The translations under genes were made by a program, and so were the position numbers. Of a DNA stretch of 64,000 bases, positions 34,725-43,665 are shown in pieces. How positions within the stretch are numbered: position 1 is the first letter of the stretch; each line of letters starts with the position of its first letter. The notes under the pieces are model-generated. The model ran no database searches, was not told the DNA's origin, and saw only the letters and a program-made list of their open reading frames with translations. The stretch is from Mesorhizobium neociceri (lineage in GTDB: Bacteria > Pseudomonadota > Alphaproteobacteria > Rhizobiales > Rhizobiaceae): positions 186,001 to 250,000 of the forward strand of contig NZ_JACDTY010000001.1 in assembly GCF_013520985.1 (NCBI RefSeq). The letters are read 5' to 3'.

Positions 34725-35851
34725 TGCCCGGCCGCCTCGCCGCCCAGGAGGGCAGCCATCATCGAGGCGTCGAACCCTTCCGGGCTCAGCCTGCTGGCAA
34801 TGAAGCCAAAGCCCTGGTCGAGCTCCCAATAGGTCCAGCCGATATGGTTGGCTTCGGCGGCCTCGCGCACGGCACGGACCCAGGCCGCACGGCTTTGCGC
34901 ATCGACGCAGAAATTGAGCACGCCGAACTCGTTCAGCATCAGCGGGCAGTCATGAGCCACCGACCAGCGTGCGGCCTCGGCAAAGTTCGAAGCAATCGCG
35001 GCCGCCGTCCATGGGTTCGAAAGTTCGTTCTCGAGCAGGGAAGCAGCTTCTTCGTCGCCGGCAGCGCGCAATCTTGCAATGAGGTCGCGGACCGCAGGGG
35101 TCTCCCTTGTCGCGGGAAAGGGCAGGTTGGCCATGCGCGCCAGCGGCGACGCATCCCAGTTCTCGCATTGATGGGTGAAGGCCGTCGGCGCATAGAAATG
35201 GATGGCGGCGATCTGGTTGTCGTCGGCCAGAGGCGGCGCATCGGCTATTTCCCATATGCCCTGGAAGCGTGCCGGCCCCCAGACCAGCGTGTGGCGCGGA
35301 CATGTTGCGCGCAGCGTTTCAGCGAGCCTGTCGCGCAGCGCCAGCCAGACGGCGCGTTCCATCGGCGGCTCGTTCAACAGTTCCGGATAGACCGAAGCCG
35401 CCGGCAGCTCGGCAATGACGGGACGCAAGGCCGTCCATGCCTGCACAACCTGTTCGCTTGCGGCCGCCGGATCGCGCTCGAAAGCTGCGTGAAGGCCGGC
35501 GGACGGGTGCATGTCGACGAGAACGGCAAAGCCTAGCCCGACAAGGTCGGCGACGCCATCATGGATGCGGCGGAGCCAAGCCGGGTCGCCGGCCGAGATA
35601 AGATCGCTGTTCACCGGCAAGCGGATGGTTTCGAACCCGGATTGGCGCAGCTTTTCCAGCGTCGCAGCGGCGGGGGCGATTCCCGCCTCGCGATCGAGCC
35701 ATCCCGGAAGATTGAAGCCGCGCGATGGAACGCTGCGCGCGGTCGTGGTGGCAGAGGCCGGGAAGGGGAGGGCGGCAAGCACAGCCCCGCCAGCCAGCGC
35801 AAGCGCTTGCCGCCGTGACATCTCCGGCAGCGATGTCCGCTCCGCCGGCAC
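34721..35851 (-). CDS. Glycoside hydrolase family 5 (cellulase-like), Tat-exported
   Basis: 376-residue GH5-type glycanase. A twin-arginine signal (SRRQALALAGG, then AVLAALPFPASA) is followed by the catalytic barrel with acid/base E161 (ELLNEPP) and nucleophile E308 (MLNEFG). GTG at 35851 is the start, because GAGGAG lies 7 nt upstream. It is within an EPS export operon, where such enzymes trim or cleave the nascent polymer (as ExsH/ExoK do in EPS systems). It overlaps the Wzz-like gene region by only a few nt of spacing. Confidence 0.88.
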   Translation of the reverse strand: MPAERTSLPEMSRRQALALAGGAVLAALPFPASATTTARSVPSRGFNLPGWLDREAGIAPAAATLEKLRQSGFETIRLPVNSDLISAGDPAWLRRIHDGVADLVGLGFAVLVDMHPSAGLHAAFERDPAAASEQVVQAWTALRPVIAELPAASVYPELLNEPPMERAVWLALRDRLAETLRATCPRHTLVWGPARFQGIWEIADAPPLADDNQIAAIHFYAPTAFTHQCENWDASPLARMANLPFPATRETPAVRDLIARLRAAGDEEAASLLENELSNPWTAAAIASNFAEAARWSVAHDCPLMLNEFGVLNFCVDAQSRAAWVRAVREAAEANHIGWTYWELDQGFGFIASRLSPEGFDASMMAALLGGEAAGQ

Positions 35852-35854
35852 GGA

Positions 35855-38005
35855 TCAGCTCCTCGCGGCCAGACTGCGGCGCCAATCGGCGGCGCCGGAT
35901 GGTTGCATTGGCGTGCGGGCGACCGACTGCGCGGTCTGCGGTGCGATCACCAGGGTGGCGCTGCGTCCGATCTGGGCGACGCCCAGCCGTTGCACCAACA
36001 GGGCGGCAGCGTCGGCTGCCTGCTCCGACGGGTTCAGCGCCAGCAGCGTCAGATCGGCCTGCGTGAAAAATTCCGGAGACCAGGCCTTTTCGCCGAAGGC
36101 CGGGGCGCTGACGAGGATGAAGTCGAAGGCGTTTCCGGCCTCGGTCAGGACGTCGCCCAAGGTCCGTCCACCTTTTTGCCCCTGCGGACTGCAGATGGCG
36201 GTTCGCAGGCCGCTGGCGCTGTCGACGAATATACCGGGGCCGTGGCCCGTCGAAGTGGACGGCTGGCCTTCGATCTCAACAACCAGCACGTTCTGCTCGA
36301 CACGCTGCAGGCTGATCCCGATCAATGCTCCGGCAAGCCTTGCCTCGAGGCTGCTGCGCGTCGAGGACACGGCCAGCACAAAGGGTTTGGGATGGTCGTG
36401 CAGGCGCAGAATGATCTGCCGCATCAGCTTCAGCACGTCGCGCGAAAGCGTCTCGTCGCCGTCCTGGAACAGTGAGGCCCTGATTGCCTTGATGCCTGAA
36501 AGCGCCGTACCGCTGGCCGGCACGCGGTATTCGCCCAGACTGGCCGGCACAGGCTTCGGAGCCGGCTGGGCAGCGACACGCGGTGCCTCCTGCCTCGGCT
36601 GGATCGCCGGCACCGTTTCTTCCTTGGGCGCTTGCGGTTCGTCTTCGGGCCGGCGGACCGGGCCGAACGCCAGAGCGAGACCGCATCCGGCGAGAAGTCC
36701 GAGAACCGCGCTCACCGGCAGGAGCAGGGCCGGCTTCGGCCAGGTCGGCTGCAGTGGCGGCGAAGCCTTGGCGATCGTGCGCGCCTCGGAGGTCTGTACG
36801 CCCTCCATCTGCGAGGTTTCCTTGGCGCGCTTCAGATAGTCGTCGAGGACGCCGCGAGCGGCCTGGGCCTTGGAGTCCAGCTGCCGCAGCTGCACCTGGG
36901 CAAGGCTCGAGTCGGAAGACTGCTGGCGCAAGGCTTCGAGCTTGGCCTGCAACTTGCCGACATTTTGCGCGGCAAGATCGTAGCTGGCCTTCAGCTGCTG
37001 CCTGATGCGGTCGGCCTCGGCGCCCATGAGCCGGTTCATCCGTTCGAGCTCGGATCGCAACCGCGCGATCGCCGGATGGCGCGGCCCATACATGGTTTCG
37101 AGATTGGCGAGTTCGGCGGCGCGCTGATTGTAGTCGTCGCGCAATTTGATGGCCGAGTTGGAAGACAGGATTTCCGCCAGCCTGGCCAGACCGGACGGCG
37201 AGCTGCCCACGGCAAGCGCCTGATTGTAGCGGTCCCTTGCCTGGTCGGCGTCGCCCTGGGCGGTGATCAGCTGCGTCGTCAGCTGGTCGAGCTGGAATTG
37301 CAACGTGCCGCCATCGGTCGGATCGACGATCCTGTGCGTCGTCTTGAAATCCTCGACCGCGCGTTCGGCGTCGCTGACGTCCTTCTGCAGGCCCTTGATC
37401 CGGTCGTTGAGGAGGGAGTTCACATCGCTGTTGGCGCCTTCGCGCTCTCCGGCAAGGCCGGTCCGGTAGCGCTCGACGATGGCGTTGGCGATGCGCGCGG
37501 CCGTCTCCGGCGATTTCGAGGTGAAGCTGACATTGATGACATAGGTGAGCCCTTCGCGCTCCACCGATACCGCCTTTTGAAAGCGCTTGAAGGTCGCGTC
37601 GCGCGTAGCCTTCTGGTCCGATCCGAATATGGAAAACAGCCGCGATATCAGGCCGCGGCCCGAGAATTCGGGGTCGCTCGCCACCTTTTGACCGTCGAAT
37701 ACGTCGCCCAGCAGATCCTGCGATTCGATGACGAAGACCTGGCTGGCAATGGCGGCGCTGTCGGAGCCGATGCCGGGAAGAACGCTGTTGAAATTGGTGG
37801 ACCGCGAATCGCGCGGGTCGATCAGGATCGAGGCCGTTGCCGTGTAGCTCGGGCTGGTCACCAAGAGATAGAGCACCGTCAGCAGCAGCACGGCACCTGC
37901 AATGACAAAAATCATCAGGCGGCGGCCCCAAAGAATCGCCCACAGCGCCGCGATATCAAACAACGGTGGAAGCGTGCGGTCGTCGATGCTGGCAGGACTC
38001 ATCAT
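35855..38005 (-). CDS. Exopolysaccharide co-polymerase (Wzz/GumC-like, degenerate tyrosine-kinase tail)
   Basis: 716-residue inner-membrane chain-length protein. TM1 is near residues 30-52 (LMIFVIAGAVLLLTVLYLLV), followed by a Wzz domain, long coiled-coil helices (about 190-420), TM2 near 430-455 and a P-loop-like cytosolic C-terminus. That tail aligns with BY-kinase/ExoP domains, but the Walker A lysine is missing (AVSSTRSSLEARLAG), and there is no Tyr-rich tail. It is therefore probably inactive as a kinase. The ATG start is preceded by GAGG; the second ATG (38002) is also possible. Confidence 0.88.
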   Translation of the reverse strand: MMSPASIDDRTLPPLFDIAALWAILWGRRLMIFVIAGAVLLLTVLYLLVTSPSYTATASILIDPRDSRSTNFNSVLPGIGSDSAAIASQVFVIESQDLLGDVFDGQKVASDPEFSGRGLISRLFSIFGSDQKATRDATFKRFQKAVSVEREGLTYVINVSFTSKSPETAARIANAIVERYRTGLAGEREGANSDVNSLLNDRIKGLQKDVSDAERAVEDFKTTHRIVDPTDGGTLQFQLDQLTTQLITAQGDADQARDRYNQALAVGSSPSGLARLAEILSSNSAIKLRDDYNQRAAELANLETMYGPRHPAIARLRSELERMNRLMGAEADRIRQQLKASYDLAAQNVGKLQAKLEALRQQSSDSSLAQVQLRQLDSKAQAARGVLDDYLKRAKETSQMEGVQTSEARTIAKASPPLQPTWPKPALLLPVSAVLGLLAGCGLALAFGPVRRPEDEPQAPKEETVPAIQPRQEAPRVAAQPAPKPVPASLGEYRVPASGTALSGIKAIRASLFQDGDETLSRDVLKLMRQIILRLHDHPKPFVLAVSSTRSSLEARLAGALIGISLQRVEQNVLVVEIEGQPSTSTGHGPGIFVDSASGLRTAICSPQGQKGGRTLGDVLTEAGNAFDFILVSAPAFGEKAWSPEFFTQADLTLLALNPSEQAADAAALLVQRLGVAQIGRSATLVIAPQTAQSVARTPMQPSGAADWRRSLAARS

Positions 38006-38236
38006 TTTTCCTCTGCAGAGTCACGTCACTCTACACCTCGCACTATTCCCCATTATCGTTAGCCTTTCGTTAAGGTTACCAAAGCGTTTCACCTTTGTAT
38101 GCAGGTGTGCCAGTAACCATTCGTCGCGTTCGGGGCTGGCGCTTGCGTGAGTTTTTGTTCTATTCAGGGACAGGTTTCAGGGTCGGTTCGGCTGCCGCGG
38201 GGGCAAGGCCATTGCCGATCGTCACAGGAGCCGGTC
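38006..38236. promoter_or_regulatory. Divergent EPS promoter region with GTTA repeats
   Basis: AT-rich stretch between the co-polymerase and flippase genes. It holds GTTA at 38058-38061 and GTTAA at 38069-38073, then GGTTACC at 38074-38080. Similar GTTAA repeats occur upstream of the WecG-like gene at 45842-45871. Rhizobial EPS genes are often controlled by MucR/Ros-type regulators on AT-rich DNA, but no factor can be named from the sequence. Confidence 0.4.
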
Positions 38237-39649
38237 TTGGATGACAACATAAGCGACAACAGAGCCGCAATGGCTGGGAGCGGCAATCCGGCAGCCGACA
38301 TGCGCATGTCCATCCCCGCGCTCGCCAGGAGCGGGGCAGTCGCGGGTGTGATCAAGCTCGCCAGTGCCGGCCTGTCGTTCCTGATGTTCGTGGCCGTAGC
38401 GATGGTGATGGACGAGCGGCAGTTCGGCCTCTACAGCGCCACCTATGCCGGCGCCAGCCTGGTTTCTTTCTTTGCATCGGTTGGCCAGCAGAGCACGGTG
38501 CTCAGGTTCTGGCCGCAATATGCCGGCCTCGGCGACCTCAACTCGGCGCACGGCATGATGGCGCGCGCAATATTGGTCGCGCTGCTCGGGCTAGTCGTCT
38601 CCAGCCTGCTCATCCTGGTGGCGGGGTTTTTGCCGTTCGTCGGCGGCGGCACGCCCGAATGGCTGTCGCTGTGCCTGGCTGCCGCGGTGCTGTCATTCTC
38701 GCTCGGCTGGTCGGAATTCACCTCCGGCGCCTTCCGCGCCAAGAATGCGCTCATTTACGGCCTGTTGCCGCGCGATATCATATGGCGGGCGGCAACCATT
38801 GCCGCCATTCTCGGCTTTCGCTTCATGCATGTCGGCGTCAGCGCGGTGGAGGCGACCTACCTGACCGCCGGGCTGCTCCTCCTTTCGGTGGTGCCGCAAA
38901 CGCTGTCTCTGCTGCGCGACACGTCGCGCGCCGAGCGCGGCCCGCTTAGCCCAGCGCAAAAGCAGGAATTCAAGACCGTGACGCTTGGCCTGTGGGGCGT
39001 CACCTCGCTGCCGCCGGCGCTCGGCCAGGTCAGCACCTTGCTGGTAGCCATGATCCTGGGGCCGGTGCCGGCCGGTGCAATCTTCGTGGCGGACCGGACG
39101 ACGCGGTTCGTGGCGCTGGCGCTCAACGGTATCAACCAGGCGCTGGCGCCGCAGATTTCGAGCGCCTTCTACAGCGGCGACAGGGCGCATGTGCAGCGCA
39201 TCACCAGCCTTGCGGCACTTGGCAGCTTTGCCATTGCGCTCTGCGTGCTGGCGGCGTTCTGGCTTTTCGGCGGCTTCATCCTGTCCATTTTCAATCCGGC
39301 CTATGACACGCCGACCATGCGCACGACGCTGGTCATCTTCGGCATCGGCGCGACCTTCGGAACCGCTTGCGGCCCGATCGAGATACTGCTGCAACTGACC
39401 GGCCTGCAGCATGCGCTGTTCAAGGTCCTGGTCGTCGTCAACGTGCTGGGGCTGGCCGCGACGGCCGCGACGACCTATTATTTCGGGCCGGTCGGCGCGG
39501 CGGTCACCATCGCCGCAACGGTCATTGCCTGGACTGCCATCGCAGTGTCGATCGCACGGCGCCGAATAGGCATAAACCCGTCCATCTTCGGCCTCGCGGC
39601 GGGCAAGGCGGCAGCCGTTTCCCGCCCTGTGCTTAGAGACCGTACGTGA
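38237..39649 (+). CDS. Polysaccharide flippase (Wzx/MATE-like)
   Basis: 470-residue membrane protein of the polysaccharide transporter family, with about 12 TM segments (IKLASAGLSFLMFVAVAMVM is the first). It flips lipid-linked repeat units across the inner membrane. A TTG at 38237 is chosen because AGGAG lies 6 nt upstream; ATG 38270 (MAGSG) is an alternative. It is co-transcribed with the glycosyltransferase, whose start overlaps its stop (GTGA). Confidence 0.83.
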   Translation: MDDNISDNRAAMAGSGNPAADMRMSIPALARSGAVAGVIKLASAGLSFLMFVAVAMVMDERQFGLYSATYAGASLVSFFASVGQQSTVLRFWPQYAGLGDLNSAHGMMARAILVALLGLVVSSLLILVAGFLPFVGGGTPEWLSLCLAAAVLSFSLGWSEFTSGAFRAKNALIYGLLPRDIIWRAATIAAILGFRFMHVGVSAVEATYLTAGLLLLSVVPQTLSLLRDTSRAERGPLSPAQKQEFKTVTLGLWGVTSLPPALGQVSTLLVAMILGPVPAGAIFVADRTTRFVALALNGINQALAPQISSAFYSGDRAHVQRITSLAALGSFAIALCVLAAFWLFGGFILSIFNPAYDTPTMRTTLVIFGIGATFGTACGPIEILLQLTGLQHALFKVLVVVNVLGLAATAATTYYFGPVGAAVTIAATVIAWTAIAVSIARRRIGINPSIFGLAAGKAAAVSRPVLRDRT

Positions 39650-40740
39650 AGATCGTGCAGGTCCAGACGCAGGCGGAGGCGGCCGGCGCGCAACGCGTTT
39701 CCGACATGGTGGGTGAAGGATTGCGGGCGCGCGGCCATGATGCCCGCACCGTCTTCATGTACCGGAAGACCGACGCCTTCGACCACGACGCCAGCGCCGA
39801 TTTCATTCTTACCGAGCCGCCAAAAGGCTTGCCGGGACAGATCCGGGCAACCATCGGGCTGGTGAGCTATCTGCGCAACGCGCGGCCGGATGCCGTCATC
39901 ACCTATCAGCACTATGGCAACATCTTCGGCACGATCGGCGCCCGACTGGCCGGGGTCAGGCACATCGTCGCCAACCAGAGCGGCGCACCGCACACCAGGG
40001 GCACCATGGGCCTGCTCTCCCAGATCGACAAGCTGATGGGCGTGACCGGCCTTTACCACGCAAACATCGTCAACTCGGCCTGGACCGAGGCGCAATTCGA
40101 TCACTATCCGCAAGCCTACCGGCGGCGCCTCCATCGCATCGATCACGGTGTTCCGGCACCGCGTGAGCAATTCGACAAGGCAGCGGCGCGTGCCCGCTTC
40201 GGCTTGCCGGGCAATGCATGGCTTGCCGTCTCGTCCGGACGGCTGACACGGTCGAAGAACCAGATCGCGCTGGTCGGGGCACTTGAACGGTTGTCCGACA
40301 TCCATGTAGCGCTTGCCGGCGTCGGACCGGAACTGGAGACGCTTGTCACCTTTGCCAGGGAGCGGGGTGTGGCGGACCGGTTGCACCTGGTCGGCGAAGT
40401 TCCGCCGGTACAGATTTTCGAATTCCTGGCGGCGGGCGATGTCTACGCCTTTCCGTCGACGAGCGAGACCTTCGGTCTTGCCTGTGTCGAAGCGGCGATT
40501 TCCGGCCTGCCGGTGGTGGCGAGCAATCTTGCGGTGATGCGCGAAGTGCTGACCGCGCGAGACGGCGAACCGGCTGCGATCTTCGTCGAGGCCGACGCCG
40601 CCGGCATGGCCGCGGGGCTGGCTGAGATGATTGCCAGGCCGGAGTTCATGGCCAGGCTTTCGGCGGCCGGGCGGCGGCTCAGGGACAAGTACTCGCCGGC
40701 CCGGATGTGTGCCGGCTACGAGGCGCTACTGCTTTCCTGA
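39646..40740 (+). CDS. Glycosyltransferase family 4/GT-B
   Basis: 364-residue cytosolic/peripheral GT-B glycosyltransferase. The C-terminal half has the GT4 elements VSSGRLTRSKNQIALV, GVGPELETL and the EX7E-like region STSETFGLACVEA. It probably adds one sugar to the lipid-linked EPS unit. GTG start overlaps the flippase stop. It converges with the GINT1-like gene, and their coding ends overlap by 15 nt. Confidence 0.88.
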   Translation: MKIVQVQTQAEAAGAQRVSDMVGEGLRARGHDARTVFMYRKTDAFDHDASADFILTEPPKGLPGQIRATIGLVSYLRNARPDAVITYQHYGNIFGTIGARLAGVRHIVANQSGAPHTRGTMGLLSQIDKLMGVTGLYHANIVNSAWTEAQFDHYPQAYRRRLHRIDHGVPAPREQFDKAAARARFGLPGNAWLAVSSGRLTRSKNQIALVGALERLSDIHVALAGVGPELETLVTFARERGVADRLHLVGEVPPVQIFEFLAAGDVYAFPSTSETFGLACVEAAISGLPVVASNLAVMREVLTARDGEPAAIFVEADAAGMAAGLAEMIARPEFMARLSAAGRRLRDKYSPARMCAGYEALLLS

Positions 40741-42198
40741 ACGCCTTCGCACGGCTGCGATCCCGTCGATCACTTCCAGCCTGCCGGCTCGGTTGAGCGT
40801 GTGGATTTTCGGGTATGGCCAGTCGCCGTCGGCGACGATCGGCCGGGGTGCTGAAAGCCGCACCGTCTGCCGGTCGAGCTGCAACAGTTCGGACAGACTG
40901 AGGCCGCCGCCATAGCCGAGCGTTCCATCTTGAACGGGAAGGACGATGCGTCCGTCCGGGCTGCGAACGAAAGCGCCGCCCGGACGTGCCGCGCGGTGAT
41001 CGATCAGGATCGGATTGCCGGCATGTGGCGTCCAGGGGCCGGTGAGGGCGGGAGCCGAAAACACCACCAGCGTGTCGGAGGTGCTGCCGTAGCCGTCGCG
41101 GTCGGTGGCGAACAGCCAGAGCAGCCCTTCATGCTCGAGCAGCGTTGCGTCGGAAATCTCGCCCTCGACCAAAACGGTCTCGGCGGTCCAGTGATCGGGG
41201 AAAGCTGACGCGCGATAGAGGGTGAGTTTGCCGCTGGCGCTGGCTTCGGGAAGCATCCAGACTGCCCCGTCACGCTCGAATACCTGGGGATAGGAGAGGT
41301 GGTGCGGTTCCTCCAGCACCACGCGCGGCGCCTCGGGAACGCCGTTGGCGTCAAACGCAATGACCGAGATGACAGCCTTGCCGGTGGCGTGAGGATAGTC
41401 CTCGACGAACAGGAACGACCGGCCCTGCCATTCGAACGGGAACGGGTCGGCGTAGAAATGATCGCCCGGGTCGGGCAGGATCGACCAGCCATTGCCAAGC
41501 CTGCCGGTTTCGGCGACACCGGGAGCATCGGTAAAGCGGTAGCCGACCCGCCAATGCGCGTGGCGATAGCCGACGCGCCGGATGATTTCACGGCCAAGCC
41601 GCGGCAGCGCCGAACCGAGATAGGCGGGCAGGAATTGCGTTGCCGGAGCGCTGCGAGCTTCAGACGACTGTTCGTTCTGCAAGGGCCGGCCGTCGGCAAA
41701 AGCCTTGGCGACCGAGACGACCAGGGTGATGGCGCGCGCGAGTACATCTTCCGTGCCGAGCGCCACCGATTCCCGCTTGTCCACCATGGGCCGTGCCCGG
41801 GCAACCGCTTTTCCATCAAGGACGGCCTCGATCACAGGCAACCTTCCGGCCGCGATCGCCCTAGCCACTGCAAGATCGGACTGAGAACCGTCGAACAGGA
41901 GGCCAATGGTTGGAACATCGGATCGCGGCGCATTACCGGAAAGGTCCAGCCTGAGCGCTGCGGGCCGGCCGGTGGGCTGGACCGGAATCTCGTTCAGCGC
42001 CGCGGCCAGATTCGGACGGCGGCGCCGAAACAAGCGCTGTTCGAAAGCAAAGGCGGCTTTGGCCGACCCTGGCCAGCCTGCCGTTCCCGGCTGCTGTAGC
42101 ACAGCGACATCGTGGCCGTCCGAACGCAGCCGCTCGATGACAATCTTCTGCCACAGGCGCGGGGTAGTTTGCGGAACAATGACGTCGATCGCCAGCAT
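40726..42198 (-). CDS. Glycosyltransferase-like protein with GINT1-type (glucosamine inositolphosphorylceramide transferase) propeller
   Basis: About 490 residues in two parts. The N-terminal third (MLAIDVIVPQTTPRLWQKIV, IERLRSDGHDV) looks like a formyl/glycosyltransferase-type Rossmann domain. The remainder is a five-bladed-propeller domain found in plant and bacterial GINT1-like proteins (GNGWSILPDPGDHFYADPFP, FLFVEDYPHATGKAVISVIA). Frames extend upstream to 42267, but this start is most family-like. It may transfer a sugar or acyl/formyl group to the EPS precursor; exact activity unknown. Confidence 0.72.
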   Translation of the reverse strand: MLAIDVIVPQTTPRLWQKIVIERLRSDGHDVAVLQQPGTAGWPGSAKAAFAFEQRLFRRRRPNLAAALNEIPVQPTGRPAALRLDLSGNAPRSDVPTIGLLFDGSQSDLAVARAIAAGRLPVIEAVLDGKAVARARPMVDKRESVALGTEDVLARAITLVVSVAKAFADGRPLQNEQSSEARSAPATQFLPAYLGSALPRLGREIIRRVGYRHAHWRVGYRFTDAPGVAETGRLGNGWSILPDPGDHFYADPFPFEWQGRSFLFVEDYPHATGKAVISVIAFDANGVPEAPRVVLEEPHHLSYPQVFERDGAVWMLPEASASGKLTLYRASAFPDHWTAETVLVEGEISDATLLEHEGLLWLFATDRDGYGSTSDTLVVFSAPALTGPWTPHAGNPILIDHRAARPGGAFVRSPDGRIVLPVQDGTLGYGGGLSLSELLQLDRQTVRLSAPRPIVADGDWPYPKIHTLNRAGRLEVIDGIAAVRRRSGKQ

Positions 42199-42499
42199 GT
42201 CGTACCAGTTCGCGATTGTATCGGGACCCGGCCTGGACATTGCAAAAGAAATGACCGGTACAAACAAATGACTGACTGAAAAAACTTACCTTGCGGTTAC
42301 TTGGAAGTCTGGCCATCCGCTTTATGGGAAGAACTTGACCAATCCTGCCGGGCAGCCGCCGAATGCTGGATTGACGACAGATATGCAATCAGCGCCTGAG
42401 GCCCCGTATATACCAAGTTCCTAACATTCCATGTGGTTGACCTTGACGTGGAACGCAAGACAGCGTCGATAGACCATGCCCAGCCGGTTCGGACCATAA
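42199..42499. other. Divergent intergenic region before the GNAT gene
   Basis: No gene is supported in these 301 nt. Longer in-frame extensions of the GINT1-like gene reach to 42267 but lack a ribosome binding site. The sequence is less GC-rich than the flanking genes and probably holds promoters for both. Confidence 0.55.
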
Positions 42500-43648
42500 A
42501 TGTTTGAAGTCACAGTCGAGGATTCGTTCGATTTTCGTTCGGAGGAATATGCCGAGCTTTTCGCCAGCTCGGCCGCGACCGCTTTTCAGCACCCCATTTG
42601 GCTCGCCCTGCTGTACGAGAAGATCGTTGGGCATGGTGTGGCCACGCCGCTGATCATCGTCGTGCGCACAGCCGGAAGACTGGCGATGGTCCTGCCGCTG
42701 GTCAGGCGCCGCTATACGCTGCTGAAAGTCGTGGAATTCGCCGACATGCGTGTTTCCGACTACATATCGCCGGTCGCCGACGAGGAGACGTTTTCACTTA
42801 TCGTGGCGGACGGCCGCACTGTGGCCGCCATCCGAAAACATCTGAAGCCCTATGATCTGCTGCGTATCGGCAAGCTGGCCGATCGCTCGCTGCCAATCGA
42901 GCGCCTGTTTGGCATCGACAAGCGCGAAAGCATGGGCATGAGCGCCTATTCCAGCAAGCTGGAGACGACATTCGCGGCGTGGCGCGAACATCAACTCGAC
43001 AGTTCCTATCGCAAGGAACTCGACAAGAAGTCGCGGCAGCTCGGCCGGATGGGCCAGGCGCGTTTTGAATGTTCGGATAGTATCGACGCCATCCGGACGA
43101 CATTCGATGCACTCAAATTGTACCGCGGCAAGCGTTTCGACGGCAGCGACGGCCCGGCCGACCTGTTGCAGTCGCCGTCCTATTTCGAGTTCTATATGGC
43201 CGTGGCGGCCGAGGGATGTGGCGGCTTTGCCCGCACCTACACGTTCTGGATGGACGATCGGGCGATCGCCGGCGCGCTCGGTCTCGCACATCGCGGCTCG
43301 CTGCTGGTCATTCTCGGCGGCTTTGACGAGGCGGGTTACAGGAAGCAGTCGATCGGCAGCCTGATGTTCGAACAGATCGCCCGCGACTGCATCGAGCGCG
43401 GCGACCATTCGCTCGATTTCACGATTGGGGACGAACCCTACAAGATTACCTTCGGTGGCCGGCCATCGCCGATGTGGCAGATTTTCAGGGCCGGCAGCCC
43501 GCTCGGCTATGCCGCGCACATGACGGTCGAGAAACTGCCGGCGGCCAAGGCGCTGGCGCGGCGGCTGGTCGGATCGCATGGCAAGAAGCCCAAGTCCGGC
43601 CGTACCGTGCTGCCGCAGGCGCCCAGCGACGAGGCCGCTGGATCCTGA
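42500..43648 (+). CDS. GNAT-family acyltransferase, CelD/BcsL-like (PF13480 type)
   Basis: 382-residue cytosolic acyltransferase. The core region resembles Acetyltransf_6 proteins: SSYRKELDKKSRQLGRMGQ, FDALKLYRGKRF and GALGLAHRGSLLVILGGFDE, ending in the TFGGRPSPMWQIF block. Such proteins decorate EPS or cellulose with acyl groups. It is alone on the plus strand between the two minus-strand EPS genes. Substrate unknown. Confidence 0.8.
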   Translation: MFEVTVEDSFDFRSEEYAELFASSAATAFQHPIWLALLYEKIVGHGVATPLIIVVRTAGRLAMVLPLVRRRYTLLKVVEFADMRVSDYISPVADEETFSLIVADGRTVAAIRKHLKPYDLLRIGKLADRSLPIERLFGIDKRESMGMSAYSSKLETTFAAWREHQLDSSYRKELDKKSRQLGRMGQARFECSDSIDAIRTTFDALKLYRGKRFDGSDGPADLLQSPSYFEFYMAVAAEGCGGFARTYTFWMDDRAIAGALGLAHRGSLLVILGGFDEAGYRKQSIGSLMFEQIARDCIERGDHSLDFTIGDEPYKITFGGRPSPMWQIFRAGSPLGYAAHMTVEKLPAAKALARRLVGSHGKKPKSGRTVLPQAPSDEAAGS

Positions 43649-43665
43649 ACGTCCGATGCCTGCGA

